Part shown: positions 38,146 through 48,139 of the stretch, piece by piece
How positions within the stretch are numbered: the first letter of the stretch is position 1
Layout of the letters: every line of letters starts with the position of its first letter
DNA from: Bacillota bacterium
Lineage (GTDB): Bacteria > Bacillota > Clostridia > Peptostreptococcales > Anaerovoracaceae
Direction of reading: 5' to 3'
DNA: 64,000 bases
Assembly (NCBI GenBank): GCA_030526355.1
Contig: JAUNDC010000006.1
Coordinates: forward strand, 1-64,000
Program-made: the position numbers and the translations under genes
Notes under the pieces: generated by a model
The model's input: the letters and a program-made list of their open reading frames with translations, nothing else
The model's database searches: none
What the model was told of the DNA's origin: nothing

Positions 38146-39549
38146 TTAGAATACCAACCTTTGTTCTATATATTCTTTAACCTGGTCAACAGGTATCCGA
38201 ATCTGTTCCATTGAATCTCTATCCCTGATAGTTACACATCCATCCGTTTCAGTATCAAAATCAACACAGATGGAGAATGGAGTTCCTATTTCATCCTCTC
38301 TTCTGTATCTCTTTCCTATGGAGCCTGTAACATCATAGTCCACCATGAAATGCTTTGACAGTTCTTCATAAATAGGCTCTGCAACAGGTGCCAGCTTCTT
38401 AGCCAGAGGAAGCACTGCTGCTTTGAAAGGAGCCAGTGCCGGATGAAGCCTCAGAACTGTTCTGATGTCCTCCTTGCCTTTGGAATCAGTAAGCACCTCT
38501 TCATCATATGCATCAGTCAGAAATGCCAGAGCAACACGATCTGCACCCAATGACGGCTCGATACAATACGGAATATATTTTTCATTTGTTTCAGGATCCA
38601 TATAACTCATATCCTGTCCCGAATGTTCCATATGCTGCTTAAGGTCAAAGTCGGTTCTGTCAGCAATTCCCCACAGCTCACCCCATCCAAACGGGAATCT
38701 GTATTCGATATCTGTTGTCGCATTGCTGTAATGTGACAGCTCTTCTTTATCATGGTCACGAAGCTTGATATTTTCTTCTTTCATACCCAGTGACTTCAGG
38801 AAATTCACACAATAGTCCTTCCAGTATTCAAACCATTCCAGATCTGTTCCCGGTGCACAGAAGAATTCCAGCTCCATCTGCTCGAATTCCCTGGTTCTGA
38901 ATGTAAAGTTTCCGGGAGTGATCTCATTTCTGAAGGATTTTCCGATCTGAGCTATTCCGAACGGAATTTTCTTTCTTGATGTTCTCTGTACACTCTTGAA
39001 GTTTACGAAAATACCCTGAGCAGTTTCAGGTCTCAGGAAAATCTCCGATTTGGAATCCTCTGTAACGCCTTGAAATGTCTTGAACATAAGATTAAACTGT
39101 CTTATACCTGTATAATCCACTTTACCGCATTCAGGACATGCAATGCCTTTTTCTCTGATAAAGCTTTCAAGCTTCTCGTTTGACCATCCGTCCACTGCAA
39201 TATCGTCAATGCCCTGTTCCTTGAGCCAGCCTTCGATAAGCTGATCCGCTCTGTATCTGGACTTACAGCTTTTACAGTCAATAAGAGGATCTGCAAATCC
39301 TCCTACATGTCCGGATGCTACCCATGTCTGAGGGTTCATCAGAATCGCTGCATCAAGACCAACATTATACTTGGATTCCTGTACGAATTTTCTCCACCAG
39401 GCCTTCTTCACGTTGTTCTTGAACTCAACACCGAGTGGACCATAGTCCCATGTGTTGGCAAGTCCTCCGTATATTTCAGAACCGGGATAAATAAATCCTC
39501 TGTTCTTGGCGAGGGCCGTAAGTTTTTCCATTGTAACTGCTCTGCTCAT
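38146..39549 (-). CDS. glyS: Glycyl-tRNA synthetase, single-chain class II
   Basis: Charges tRNA-Gly. The 467-residue homodimeric type (GlyQS) has the N-terminal [21 protein letters not shown], motif 2 [21 protein letters not shown] and motif 3 in the [11 protein letters not shown] region, then a C-terminal anticodon-binding domain (about 365-467). A zinc-binding knuckle, CKSC with CPEC, lies at about 93-140. It sits between the UBA/DUF4342 gene and ppdK. Confidence 0.97.
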   Translation of the reverse strand: MSRAVTMEKLTALAKNRGFIYPGSEIYGGLANTWDYGPLGVEFKNNVKKAWWRKFVQESKYNVGLDAAILMNPQTWVASGHVGGFADPLIDCKSCKSRYRADQLIEGWLKEQGIDDIAVDGWSNEKLESFIREKGIACPECGKVDYTGIRQFNLMFKTFQGVTEDSKSEIFLRPETAQGIFVNFKSVQRTSRKKIPFGIAQIGKSFRNEITPGNFTFRTREFEQMELEFFCAPGTDLEWFEYWKDYCVNFLKSLGMKEENIKLRDHDKEELSHYSNATTDIEYRFPFGWGELWGIADRTDFDLKQHMEHSGQDMSYMDPETNEKYIPYCIEPSLGADRVALAFLTDAYDEEVLTDSKGKEDIRTVLRLHPALAPFKAAVLPLAKKLAPVAEPIYEELSKHFMVDYDVTGSIGKRYRREDEIGTPFSICVDFDTETDGCVTIRDRDSMEQIRIPVDQVKEYIEQRLVF

Positions 39550-39575
39550 TTCTTCATTCTCTCCATAGTTATAAA

Positions 39576-40247
39576 TTATTTATTCTTCTTTTCCTTTGCC
39601 TCGTCGGGCTGTTCATCCTCAACCTTGATTTCAACTTCTTCATCCTCCTCGGCGAAGCATTCGGAAAAGTCGAATTCTTCATCATCTTTTCTTATTTTAT
39701 CAACGGCGTCTTCAGCTTTTTCTTTTCCCTTTGAATATATTTCGCTGCCCTTTTCCTGAGCCTTCTGATATATTTCAGTGCTCTTTTCCTTGACGCCTTC
39801 TGCTATTTCACTGCTTTTTTCTGCAACGCTTCCCATGGCATCAGTAACTGCATCACTCACATCAATAATAGTTCCGTCTTCCTTAACGACTTCGATGATG
39901 CATTTGAACCCAAAAGCAGCAACAACACCTATAACGGAAGCAATCGGTGCTATAACAGCTCCAACGATTCCGGCATTTACAGGTACATTGAGTATAAGTT
40001 CACCATCTCTCTTGACCTGTATTCTGGCTACATTGCCCTTTTTGATCAGCTTCTTGAGACTGTCAAACAGAGCTTCCCCCTTCTTTCCGAAGCCTCTTCC
40101 CTTCTGTCCGGCATTAACAGTTTCCTCGATTGCAATTATTGCATCAACTACGCTTCCGTCTGCCGACTCAAGCGCTTCCTTAGCTTCAGCATAAGTTACC
40201 CCGGTTCTGTCCTTGACCAGTTCGATTTTCTCTAAAGTAATTTCCAT
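39576..40247 (-). CDS. UBA-like/DUF4342 domain protein
   Basis: A 223-residue protein with an N-terminal UBA/TS-N-like three-helix domain (residues 1-45, [19 protein letters not shown]) and a DUF4342 region (about 55-120) with a small hydrophobic segment [20 protein letters not shown]. The C-terminal 90 residues are a low-complexity, highly charged tail. Function is unknown. It is placed between recO and glyS in a housekeeping block and is likely cotranscribed. Confidence 0.88.
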   Translation of the reverse strand: MEITLEKIELVKDRTGVTYAEAKEALESADGSVVDAIIAIEETVNAGQKGRGFGKKGEALFDSLKKLIKKGNVARIQVKRDGELILNVPVNAGIVGAVIAPIASVIGVVAAFGFKCIIEVVKEDGTIIDVSDAVTDAMGSVAEKSSEIAEGVKEKSTEIYQKAQEKGSEIYSKGKEKAEDAVDKIRKDDEEFDFSECFAEEDEEVEIKVEDEQPDEAKEKKNK

Positions 40248-40269
40248 AACGCTACCTCCTTTGTTTGGT

Positions 40270-41016
40270 TTAAATGAGCTCTTCGCTCTTTAAATCAGAA
40301 GCATCCAGATAGTATGCTGCATACTCTCTAATTATCTTCTGCAGCAGGTCTCCTGCATCTTTTCTGACTGCAAGATTTTCAAGATTCTTCAGTGGGTTTG
40401 TCGTAAAGAATCTTAATATATCTACTATACCAAATTTTACATCATAAATCAATGTGTGCGATTGTGAATTTTCGATATTTTGGGCACATTCAGAGCACAG
40501 AATACCGCCTTCCTCCACACTGAATCCTGCCGCATTACATTCCTTGCCGCACACTGCACAGCTGTCCAGCTGCGGCATGACTCCCATAAGCTTAAATATA
40601 TTGGCCTGATATGCCAGCACCAGTGTCCCTATACCCTTTTCGCGTTTTTCAAGGAGCTCGAAAAAATCAGTTAGAAGTTTGAAAACTGAAGGGTAAGGAA
40701 CCTCTTCCGGCAATACCTTCTCTGTAAATTCAAGTACATATGCACCGCTCATATACTTGTCTACATTTTCACCTATTCCATAATAGCTTTTTATCACATC
40801 GGCGCTGTTGATATTATAGCTTTCCCGATTTTTAAACAGCTCATATCTGCCATATGTGAAGGGTCTTAAAGCAAGAGAGCTTCTGTTTCTTCCTTTATCG
40901 CCGATACTGGTTCCGGCGCTTATTTTTCCGTATTTTCTGGAAAACAGAAGTATCATCCGCCTGCCATATGAAGTTTTGATCTGCCTCAGTACTATACCCT
41001 CTGTATCCGTAAGCAA
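40270..41016 (-). CDS. recO: DNA repair protein RecO
   Basis: A 248-residue recombination mediator that helps load RecA with RecF/RecR. It has the N-terminal OB fold (TEGIVLRQIKTSYGRRMILLFS) and a zinc finger formed by CAVCGKEC and CSECAQ near residues 153-182. The start codon is TTG behind AGGTGAT. It follows era by 18 bases, the usual order. Confidence 0.93.
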   Translation of the reverse strand: MLTDTEGIVLRQIKTSYGRRMILLFSRKYGKISAGTSIGDKGRNRSSLALRPFTYGRYELFKNRESYNINSADVIKSYYGIGENVDKYMSGAYVLEFTEKVLPEEVPYPSVFKLLTDFFELLEKREKGIGTLVLAYQANIFKLMGVMPQLDSCAVCGKECNAAGFSVEEGGILCSECAQNIENSQSHTLIYDVKFGIVDILRFFTTNPLKNLENLAVRKDAGDLLQKIIREYAAYYLDASDLKSEELI

Positions 41017-41034
41017 TCAGAATCACCTAGTTTC

Positions 41035-41934
41035 TTATTCCTTATATCCGAAATTGGATAATGCAATATCGCTGTCTCTCCAGTTTTCTTTGATTTTTAC
41101 CCAAAGCTCAAGATATACTTTTGTGCCAAGCAACGCTTCAATTTCCTCACGGGCACTTTTACCGATGCCTTTGAGTTTTCTGCCGCCCTTCCCGATTATC
41201 ATTCCCTTATGGGATTTTTTTTCACAGTAGATGACAGCGTTTATCCTTGTAATAGAAGCTTCTTCCTTGTATCGTTCTATTTCTACTGCAACTCCGTGAG
41301 GAACCTCATCCTGAAGATACATCAGGATCTTCTCCCTTATTATTTCACTTACGATAAACCTTTCGGGATTTTCCGTAATCATATCATCAGGGAAATACAT
41401 CGGGCCTTCTTCCATATATTCAGATACACTTTTTATCACTGTATCTATATTGGTTCCTTCAATGGCTGAGGTTCCTATGATTTCTTCAAAAATTCCCAGT
41501 TCTTCGTATTCTCTGTAGATTTTCTCAAATTCCTCCGGCTCTATCTTATCGATTTTATTGATTACAAGAATCTTCGGTGTTGTTACCGAATCAAGCAGAT
41601 CAACGATATATTTATCCCCGGGTCCGGCTGACAGTCTGTCATCAACGATAAATATAACAGCATCCACTTCCTTCAATGTCCCTGTGGCTGCATCTGTCAT
41701 ATACTGTCCCAGCTTGTTCCTCGGTCTGTGGATTCCAGGGGTATCGATAAATACCATCTGAATATCATCCTCAAGCCATTCATCTGCATAATGAGTATAA
41801 ATACCTCGGATGGTATTTCTGGTAGTCTGGGGCTTGTCTGTCGTGATTGCTATCTTTTCTCCCAGAACCGCATTAAGCAAAGTTGATTTGCCTACATTCG
41901 GTCTGCCTATTATTCCTACAAAACCTGTTTTCAT
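41035..41934 (-). CDS. era: GTPase Era
   Basis: A 299-residue ribosome-assembly GTPase that binds 16S rRNA. G1 is GRPNVGKS, G3 is DTPGIH, G4 is NKID, and the C-terminal KH domain contains GMIIGKGGRKLKGIGKSAREEIE. The gene is in the conserved cdd-era-recO order and follows cdd by 11 bases. Confidence 0.98.
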   Translation of the reverse strand: MKTGFVGIIGRPNVGKSTLLNAVLGEKIAITTDKPQTTRNTIRGIYTHYADEWLEDDIQMVFIDTPGIHRPRNKLGQYMTDAATGTLKEVDAVIFIVDDRLSAGPGDKYIVDLLDSVTTPKILVINKIDKIEPEEFEKIYREYEELGIFEEIIGTSAIEGTNIDTVIKSVSEYMEEGPMYFPDDMITENPERFIVSEIIREKILMYLQDEVPHGVAVEIERYKEEASITRINAVIYCEKKSHKGMIIGKGGRKLKGIGKSAREEIEALLGTKVYLELWVKIKENWRDSDIALSNFGYKE

Positions 41935-41945
41935 GTAATCACCTC

Positions 41946-42347
41946 CTAAAGCCTGAATCCCAGCGGCAGCAGTTCACTCAATCTGCGAGCAGCAAGGGTT
42001 TCCCTGTCCTTCCCTGTTATAACCAGTATATCAGGTGAAAATTCATACATAAACTGCCTGCATATACCGCACGGCAGTGCTTCTTCGTTTTCTGCCGCTA
42101 TTGCTATCGCCGTAAATTCACGGCTGCCTTCCGACAAAGCCTTCACAAAGGCTGTCCTCTCTGCGCATATAGTTGCACCAAAGGAAGAATTCTCTATATT
42201 CACTCCCGTGAAAATCCTGCCGTCTGCATCCAGCAGAGCCGAGCCTACTCTGAATCCCGAAAAAGGAGCATATGCGTTTTCAAGCGCTTTAGCTGCAATA
42301 TCATAGAGCTCTGCCGCTGAAGCATCTCTGTTATTTGTGAAATCCAA
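41946..42347 (-). CDS. cdd: Cytidine deaminase
   Basis: A 133-residue homotetrameric zinc enzyme that turns cytidine or deoxycytidine into the uridine form. The catalytic Cys-Ala-Glu motif is in ICAERTAF, and the two further zinc cysteines are in PCGICRQ. The start codon is TTG behind AAAGGAGA. The dgkA gene that often precedes it in Firmicutes is missing. Confidence 0.96.
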   Translation of the reverse strand: MDFTNNRDASAAELYDIAAKALENAYAPFSGFRVGSALLDADGRIFTGVNIENSSFGATICAERTAFVKALSEGSREFTAIAIAAENEEALPCGICRQFMYEFSPDILVITGKDRETLAARRLSELLPLGFRL

Positions 42348-42349
42348 TG

Positions 42350-42805
42350 CTATCTCCTTTCCAGTTCAAGGTATGACATTACCCTTTCCTCTGCCTCTCT
42401 CATTTCCTGCTTTTCATCTTCTTCCATGTGATCATATCCCAGAAGATGACATACACTGTGTACGAACAGATATACCGTTTCACGTGTCTCGCTGTGCCCG
42501 TATTCTTCTGCCTGCTCCCGTGCTTTTTCCAGACATATCACCACATCACCCAGCAGTATATCTTCATCCTGTCTGATTTCGTTAAAATCCTCTATCAGAG
42601 GAAAAGACAGCACATCTGTAGATTTATCCGTATTTCTGTATGTTCTGTTTAGTTCGCGTATCTCAGTCTTTGATACAAACGTCAGGCTGATCTCAGCTCT
42701 GTCCGGATCAATGCCTTCGTTCTCAAGACATGCTGTAGCCGCTTTCTCCAGAATGTCCATAATTTCAGCATTCAATACGCCTTCATCACTGCATAGTATT
42801 CTCAT
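42350..42805 (-). CDS. ybeY: Endoribonuclease YbeY
   Basis: A 151-residue zinc endoribonuclease for 16S rRNA maturation and ribosome quality control. The metal motif HSVCHLLGYDH is near residue 115. The ATG overlaps the phoH stop by four bases, and cdd follows two bases later. Confidence 0.97.
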   Translation of the reverse strand: MRILCSDEGVLNAEIMDILEKAATACLENEGIDPDRAEISLTFVSKTEIRELNRTYRNTDKSTDVLSFPLIEDFNEIRQDEDILLGDVVICLEKAREQAEEYGHSETRETVYLFVHSVCHLLGYDHMEEDEKQEMREAEERVMSYLELERR

Positions 42806-43806
42806 CTGCGCTCCTGTTCCTCATCATTCTGCGGGTGTTTTTTATAATATTCGTCGTATGCGTTGATTACTTTTCTTACAAGCTGATGTCTTACAACATC
42901 AGCCTCCTTCAGATAGCAGAACCCTATCTCCTTCACATCCTTCAGCACCCGTGCTGCCTCAACCAGTCCGGATTTTCTGCCTCTGGGCAGGTCTACCTGT
43001 GTGATATCTCCTGTAACAACTATCTTGGAGTCAAAACCCATTCTTGTCAGAAACATCTTCATCTGCTCAGGAGTTGTGTTCTGTGCTTCATCAAGTATTA
43101 TGAATGAATTGTCGAGTGTTCTTCCTCGCATATATGCAAGAGGTACAACCTCGATGACTTCCTTTTCTTTCAGTCTGAGTGCGCTTTCCCTTCCCAGCAC
43201 ATCATATAGTGCATCATAAAGCGGACGCAGATAAGGGTCCACCTTTTCCTGAAGATCTCCCGGCAGGAAGCCCAGCCTTTCTCCGGCTTCAACCGCCGGT
43301 CTTGCCAGTATTATTTTCTGTATTTCCTTATTTTTGAATGCATTAACGGCCATCGCCACAGCTATATAGGTTTTTCCTGTACCTGCAGGGCCTATGCCGA
43401 ACACAATATCCTTTTTTCTTATTGTATCTACATATCCCTTCTGCCCAATTGTTTTTGGTCTCAGCGGTTTGCCTTCATGCGTGAAGCATATAATATCCCG
43501 CCCGGGGTTTTCACTATTATATGAGATTCCTTTATCGCTCAGCTCTGTAATATAGTTTATTTTCTGTTCGTCCAATTTTTCTCCTTTTTCGAGGACATTC
43601 ATCATCTCCTCCACAACTCTCGCCGCTTCAGATGTATGCTGTCCTTTAAAAATAAGCTCATTATCTCTCTGTATTATATCCACATTGAAGTCATTCTCGA
43701 CAATCTTTAGGTTCCTGTCGAGACCTCCGAACAGTTCTCCTCTGTCGATGGTTTCACTCACCTGAACTCTTCTGGTATTGTCATTTTCAGCTTTATTGTT
43801 TTCCAA
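42802..43806 (-). CDS. PhoH-family ATPase
   Basis: A 334-residue protein with a short N-terminal KH-like region and a PhoH helicase-like ATPase domain: Walker A GPAGTGKTYIA near residue 140 and Walker B FIILDEAQNTTPEQM near 240. PhoH proteins act on RNA and are nearly always next to ybeY. The start codon is TTG behind AAGGAGA. Confidence 0.95.
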   Translation of the reverse strand: MENNKAENDNTRRVQVSETIDRGELFGGLDRNLKIVENDFNVDIIQRDNELIFKGQHTSEAARVVEEMMNVLEKGEKLDEQKINYITELSDKGISYNSENPGRDIICFTHEGKPLRPKTIGQKGYVDTIRKKDIVFGIGPAGTGKTYIAVAMAVNAFKNKEIQKIILARPAVEAGERLGFLPGDLQEKVDPYLRPLYDALYDVLGRESALRLKEKEVIEVVPLAYMRGRTLDNSFIILDEAQNTTPEQMKMFLTRMGFDSKIVVTGDITQVDLPRGRKSGLVEAARVLKDVKEIGFCYLKEADVVRHQLVRKVINAYDEYYKKHPQNDEEQERR

Positions 43807-43897
43807 ACGCAGTCTCCTTATTGTCAGTTTCTTTCTTATCAGTACTGGTTATATTCATTATATTTTCTTACAGGGTAAAATTCAAACTTTTTATTTG

Positions 43898-45127
43898 TCA
43901 TGGAGTAGTTTCTTTGCTCTTTTTTTCTTCCTTCTTGATTTTTACAGGCTTTTCACTGCCGATATCCTCAAGAAGCTCCAGCAGCACGTCTGCTTTGATT
44001 AGCCCTTGGCTCTCTGTATAATCTACATCCATATCAAGTATTTTCTCATCCTTGCCGAGGTTTTCTCGTGCATACTGCCGTACCGCCGCTTCCACAACTT
44101 TTCTTATTTTATCCGGACTCTGACGTTTTTCTGTCAGAGCCACCTGATTTATTTTAACGAGCCTTATATCCACCGGGAGCGGCTTTACAATATTGACTAC
44201 TCTCTTTTCATATCTGACAGAAGCTTCAAACCTGTTAAATGCATCTGCTGTATCTATTTTCAGATCACCTGCCCTGATAGATACTCCCGGTATCCATTTC
44301 CCTTCAGGTGTTTTTTCACGTTTGTTTTTTTCAATATAGTATGTCAACCGCTTCGGAACCTTTGCCAGCACCTGCCCCTCTGCATGGCTGTACATCACAA
44401 GGAAATCGTCTCCCTTGCTGTAATCTGTGCTCTGATACTTGTATCTGCCGCTTATGAGCACATCGCCTTTGTTGACATAATCGCCCTTCTGCACCTTTGC
44501 ATTCCCTTTAAGAGGTATTACACGTTCTATGATGCCTGAACGTTCAGCCACTATATCAACAGGTGATGTTTCCTCTACCTCCGCTTCCTCCGTATTTCCT
44601 GCTTCTGCAATATTTACCTTTACCATCCGGCCGTTTTCATATATGCTCACCCACGTGATTTTTTCAAAATTTTCATATATTGCATTTTTTACATCATTGT
44701 AATCTCCTGGTTTTCTTACTCCTTCATAAAGGCCTGCTTCTGCAAGGACTTCTCTTATTGAAGCTTCATCTATCGATCTATATCCTTCTATTCTTATTTC
44801 TGCAATAAAAAGGCTCTGATAAAAAATCAAGGCACCTAATAAAAAGGCGCCTGCAACAGTCAGCAGATTAGCTTTAAAGCTTCTGAAGACTGGCACAGCC
44901 CCGCCTTCCTTAATAACATATATTCTGCAGGAGTGACCGGCCAGTTTTCTGAACCTGCTGAACTCTTCACCCGGCAGCTCCACCGTTGATTCTATATTAT
45001 TTTTCCAGTGCAGGTTTTTCAGTTCAATCTCGTTTTTTATGCATTTATTTATTAACTCACAAAGGTTTGTTCCCTCAATCCTTATTCTCCTGTAATGCTT
45101 TAAAAAACCGAATTTCCCTGACTTCAC
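43898..45127 (-). CDS. yqfD: Sporulation protein YqfD, GTG start
   Basis: A 409-residue protein with one membrane segment (about 88-110) and a large extracellular part. The N-terminal region YRRIRIEGTNLCELINKC matches the family. The start codon is GTG at 45127 with a weak ribosome site, giving a 53-base overlap with yqfC; an ATT seven bases after AGGAG near 45080 is an alternative but would delete conserved N-terminal residues. YqfD is expressed under sigma-E in Bacillus and required for engulfment in clostridia. The tail is Lys/Glu rich. Confidence 0.93.
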   Translation of the reverse strand: MKSGKFGFLKHYRRIRIEGTNLCELINKCIKNEIELKNLHWKNNIESTVELPGEEFSRFRKLAGHSCRIYVIKEGGAVPVFRSFKANLLTVAGAFLLGALIFYQSLFIAEIRIEGYRSIDEASIREVLAEAGLYEGVRKPGDYNDVKNAIYENFEKITWVSIYENGRMVKVNIAEAGNTEEAEVEETSPVDIVAERSGIIERVIPLKGNAKVQKGDYVNKGDVLISGRYKYQSTDYSKGDDFLVMYSHAEGQVLAKVPKRLTYYIEKNKREKTPEGKWIPGVSIRAGDLKIDTADAFNRFEASVRYEKRVVNIVKPLPVDIRLVKINQVALTEKRQSPDKIRKVVEAAVRQYARENLGKDEKILDMDVDYTESQGLIKADVLLELLEDIGSEKPVKIKKEEKKSKETTP

Positions 45128-45338
45128 CCGATACCAGCATCCTTTCTTCCTTCAGCTCCTTTACCACGAAATCACTGCCTGTGACAGAAGTGTACCGCTG
45201 CCCGTTGAATACCACAATCTCACTGTCGGTAAGAAGCATCAGCTTCTTGACATTATCAAGCACAGTGGTTCTGCCGGATACCAGCACCCTGGGCATGGTT
45301 ATGGCAAAGTCAAACAGCAGATCATCTTTTATGGACAC
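45075..45338 (-). CDS. yqfC: Sporulation protein YqfC (YabP family)
   Basis: An 87-residue YabP/YqfC-family beta-rich protein, TVLDNVKKLMLLTDSEIVVF being typical. The start codon is GTG behind GTGAGGAG. It precedes yqfD in the standard pair and overlaps it by 53 bases. Confidence 0.93.
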   Translation of the reverse strand: MSIKDDLLFDFAITMPRVLVSGRTTVLDNVKKLMLLTDSEIVVFNGQRYTSVTGSDFVVKELKEERMLVSGEVREIRFFKALQENKD

Positions 45339-45390
45339 TTACTCCTCACCGACCTTCGCTTCAATCTCATAATACCTGATAACATGATAA

Positions 45391-45419
45391 ATTATATTCG
45401 GAACTTCGTGAAATATACA
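45391..45419 (-). promoter_or_regulatory. Candidate sigma-E promoter of yqfCD
   Basis: The minus strand has TGTATATT, 13 bases, then AATATAAT, each six of eight to the sigma-E consensus, about 50 bases before yqfC. In Bacillus yqfCD is a sigma-E operon, which supports the assignment. Confidence 0.45.
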
Positions 45420-45423
45420 GACT

Positions 45424-46572
45424 TTAATAAGCCTTGTTAAATGTCATGGCTTCATGGTAAAGTCTTCTTATGTCATCCTTTTCAAACTGCTTCGGCGAAC
45501 ATGCTATTGTTCCTGCCGAAACCTTGAAAGCATTGTCAGTAAGCCACGAGATATCCTCTTCAGAGAATCCCAGATCATCCAGTGTCAGATCAAGCTGAAG
45601 CGCCTTGAGCAGCTTCAGAATCACCTGCCAGCAGTCACTTTCATCTTTTCCTCCGAATATACGTGATATCTCTGCAGTCTTAACAGGTGATGCTTCTGCC
45701 AGTTCCTTCAGAAGCACCGGCATTACTGCAGCAAGACCTTTTCCATGCATAACATTTCTCAGCCCGCTTTCCGGATGCTCCATACCGTGTCCCGCAATAA
45801 CACCTATTGCATTGAGAGTATAACCTCCCAAAGTGCTTGCCAGAGTTATTTTCTCCCAAGCATCAATATTATCATAGTTCCTGTACACCTCGAGAATGTT
45901 GTCACTTATCAGCATCATTCCTTCGGCAGCAATCATGTCCGTTATCGGATTTGCATGAACAGACAGATATGCTTCCATCAGATGACATAGTGCATCAAAG
46001 GAAACTGAAGCATATACATGCTTCGGCATTGTAGTCATCAGCAATGGATCCACAATAGCTGCAGCAGGAATTATCGCATCCCCCTTGATTGACTTCTTAT
46101 CATTGTTTTTCTCATTTGTCAGCACAGCCACACCATTCACCTCACTGCCTGTTCCGCAGGTTGTCGGAACTGCTATAAGTGGCAGAGCCCTGACGATTGC
46201 CTTGCCTTCGTATACCAGATTTTCAACAGGCACACCATATGCTGCAGCTGCACATATTGCCTTTGCTGAATCAATGACACTTCCTCCGCCGATTGCCACA
46301 GCACCGCAGCATCCTTCTGAGCTTATCAGTGAAGCACCTTCATCAACAGCACTGTATACAGGATTTTGCTGAACCTTATCGAATACTATATATTCAACAT
46401 TCTGCTCTTCCAACATTTTCCTTGTTCTGTCCAGCAGACCCGATTTCTTTGTACTGTTTCCGCCTGTTACTATCATCACTTTATTACCAAGCTTTGCAGC
46501 TTCCCTGCCTATCGTGCTTTCTTTTCCTGTTCCAAAAATCAGATTGGTTCTGAGCTTATATCTGAAATCCAT
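45424..46572 (-). CDS. Iron-containing alcohol dehydrogenase
   Basis: A 382-residue NAD(P)-dependent group III dehydrogenase. The dinucleotide motif is GGGSVIDSAKAI near residue 93, and metal ligands lie in FDALCHLMEAY and GHGMEH. The substrate could be butanol, ethanol or another short alcohol or aldehyde. It overlaps the preceding FAD-protein gene by 17 bases and is the last gene of a flavoprotein operon. Confidence 0.95.
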   Translation of the reverse strand: MDFRYKLRTNLIFGTGKESTIGREAAKLGNKVMIVTGGNSTKKSGLLDRTRKMLEEQNVEYIVFDKVQQNPVYSAVDEGASLISSEGCCGAVAIGGGSVIDSAKAICAAAAYGVPVENLVYEGKAIVRALPLIAVPTTCGTGSEVNGVAVLTNEKNNDKKSIKGDAIIPAAAIVDPLLMTTMPKHVYASVSFDALCHLMEAYLSVHANPITDMIAAEGMMLISDNILEVYRNYDNIDAWEKITLASTLGGYTLNAIGVIAGHGMEHPESGLRNVMHGKGLAAVMPVLLKELAEASPVKTAEISRIFGGKDESDCWQVILKLLKALQLDLTLDDLGFSEEDISWLTDNAFKVSAGTIACSPKQFEKDDIRRLYHEAMTFNKAY

Positions 46573-48139
46573 ATTTTTCTCCCTCCTTCAGTATTATTTT
46601 TTCTGCGGTCTTTATACCATCAACTGCAGCTGACATTATGCCGCCTGCATAGCCCGGACCTTCTCCTGACGGATATATTCCCGCCACACTGCTTTCACCA
46701 TTTTCATTTCTCATTATTCTCACTGGGGATGAGCTTCTTGTTTCAACTGCTGTCATTACAGCATCATCGCTGTCAAAGCCCTTGAGTTTTCTTCCTAAAT
46801 GCGGCATAGCCTCTGTTATCGCATCAGCTGCAAACTCCGGCAGACTGTTCCTTACAGGATCACAGGCATCTGATCTGAAGCTTCCATAGGTGGATTTCGG
46901 CAGGCTGCCTCGTCCCTGTTCATAAGCAAGCCTTTCATATTTTCTCTGGAACTCCACCCCGGCCAGTGGATGATCAGAATCAAAATCCGTTGTTCTGACA
47001 TCTGCCAGAAGTCCGCTGTTGGCTGTTCCGCTGTCTCTTCCGCTGAAGCTCATACCATTTGTCACCGCTGTTCCCATTTCGGAGGATGCATTGATAACCT
47101 CTCCACCAGGGCACATGCAGAAGGTATACACTCCTCTGCCGCTGCTGCATCTGTAGTTCAGCTTGTAATCTGCTGCACCGAGACGCTCTGCCAGAGAAGG
47201 ATCTCCATACTGGGCTCTGTCTATCATTTCCTGAGGATGTTCTATCCTGACACCTATGGAAAAGGGCTTCTGCTCCATCTTCAATCCGGAATCATAGAGC
47301 ATGCTGAAGGTATCTCTGGCACTGTGTCCTATTGCCAGTATCAGAGTATCTGTTTCCAGATATTCAGTCTCATTACTGTTGTCAGCATTCCTTCGCCTGA
47401 TATGGATACCCTTCAGACAATTATCCTCTGATACATTGATACCCTCAAGTCGTGTGTCAAAAAATATCTCACCACCAAGCATTTCAATTTTGCAGCGCAG
47501 CTTCCTGACTATACCCTGAAGCCGGTCTGTCCCGATATGCGGTTTCTGCTTATAGAGAATGCTGCTGTCCGCACCTGCCGCTACGAATTCCTCAAGCACT
47601 CTTCGAATCCTGATATCACGTATACCGGTTGTCAGCTTCCCATCCGAGAAAGTTCCTGCACCTCCTTCACCAAACTGCACATTTGATTCGGTATCAATTT
47701 CACCGCCATTCCAGAAACGCTGAACTGTCCTGATACGGTCATCAACCTTTTCTCCTCTTTCGATTACTACAGGATTAAGCCCTGCTTCCGCCAGTATCAG
47801 AGCTGCAAATATGCCACAGGGACCAAATCCTGCAATCACCGGCCTTTTACCCGATATACCCTTTTCATTTGCTTTTCTGAAGGCTTCTGCCTGTTCTTCA
47901 GTAAAAGGCTCATAGCTCATACACTCCGCCTCTTCAAGTGGCAGTCTGCTGTCGCAGGTAAAGTCCAACGTATATACAAGCCTGACATCCGGCTTCCTTC
48001 GGGCATCCACCGATTCCCTGATGATTTCTATATCATGTATCTTGAGATTCTTCTTTTTAAGCTTCCTGCATATGGCCTTCTCCAGTGTATCGTGACCTTC
48101 GTCCATATTAAGTTTTATCTGATTAATCCTGTATCTCAT
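46556..48139 (-). CDS. Uncharacterised FAD-dependent dehydrogenase (COG2509 type)
   Basis: A 527-residue flavoprotein. After an 85-residue N-terminal domain, VIAGFGPCGIFAALILAEAG is the FAD-binding Rossmann motif, followed by NVQFGEGGAGTFSDGKLTTG and the C-terminal GEGPGYAGGIMSAAVDG. The family is widespread in Clostridia, is weakly related to geranylgeranyl reductases, and has no assigned substrate. It overlaps the HI0933-like flavoprotein gene by four bases and the alcohol dehydrogenase by 17. Confidence 0.9.
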   Translation of the reverse strand: MRYRINQIKLNMDEGHDTLEKAICRKLKKKNLKIHDIEIIRESVDARRKPDVRLVYTLDFTCDSRLPLEEAECMSYEPFTEEQAEAFRKANEKGISGKRPVIAGFGPCGIFAALILAEAGLNPVVIERGEKVDDRIRTVQRFWNGGEIDTESNVQFGEGGAGTFSDGKLTTGIRDIRIRRVLEEFVAAGADSSILYKQKPHIGTDRLQGIVRKLRCKIEMLGGEIFFDTRLEGINVSEDNCLKGIHIRRRNADNSNETEYLETDTLILAIGHSARDTFSMLYDSGLKMEQKPFSIGVRIEHPQEMIDRAQYGDPSLAERLGAADYKLNYRCSSGRGVYTFCMCPGGEVINASSEMGTAVTNGMSFSGRDSGTANSGLLADVRTTDFDSDHPLAGVEFQRKYERLAYEQGRGSLPKSTYGSFRSDACDPVRNSLPEFAADAITEAMPHLGRKLKGFDSDDAVMTAVETRSSSPVRIMRNENGESSVAGIYPSGEGPGYAGGIMSAAVDGIKTAEKIILKEGEKYGFQI

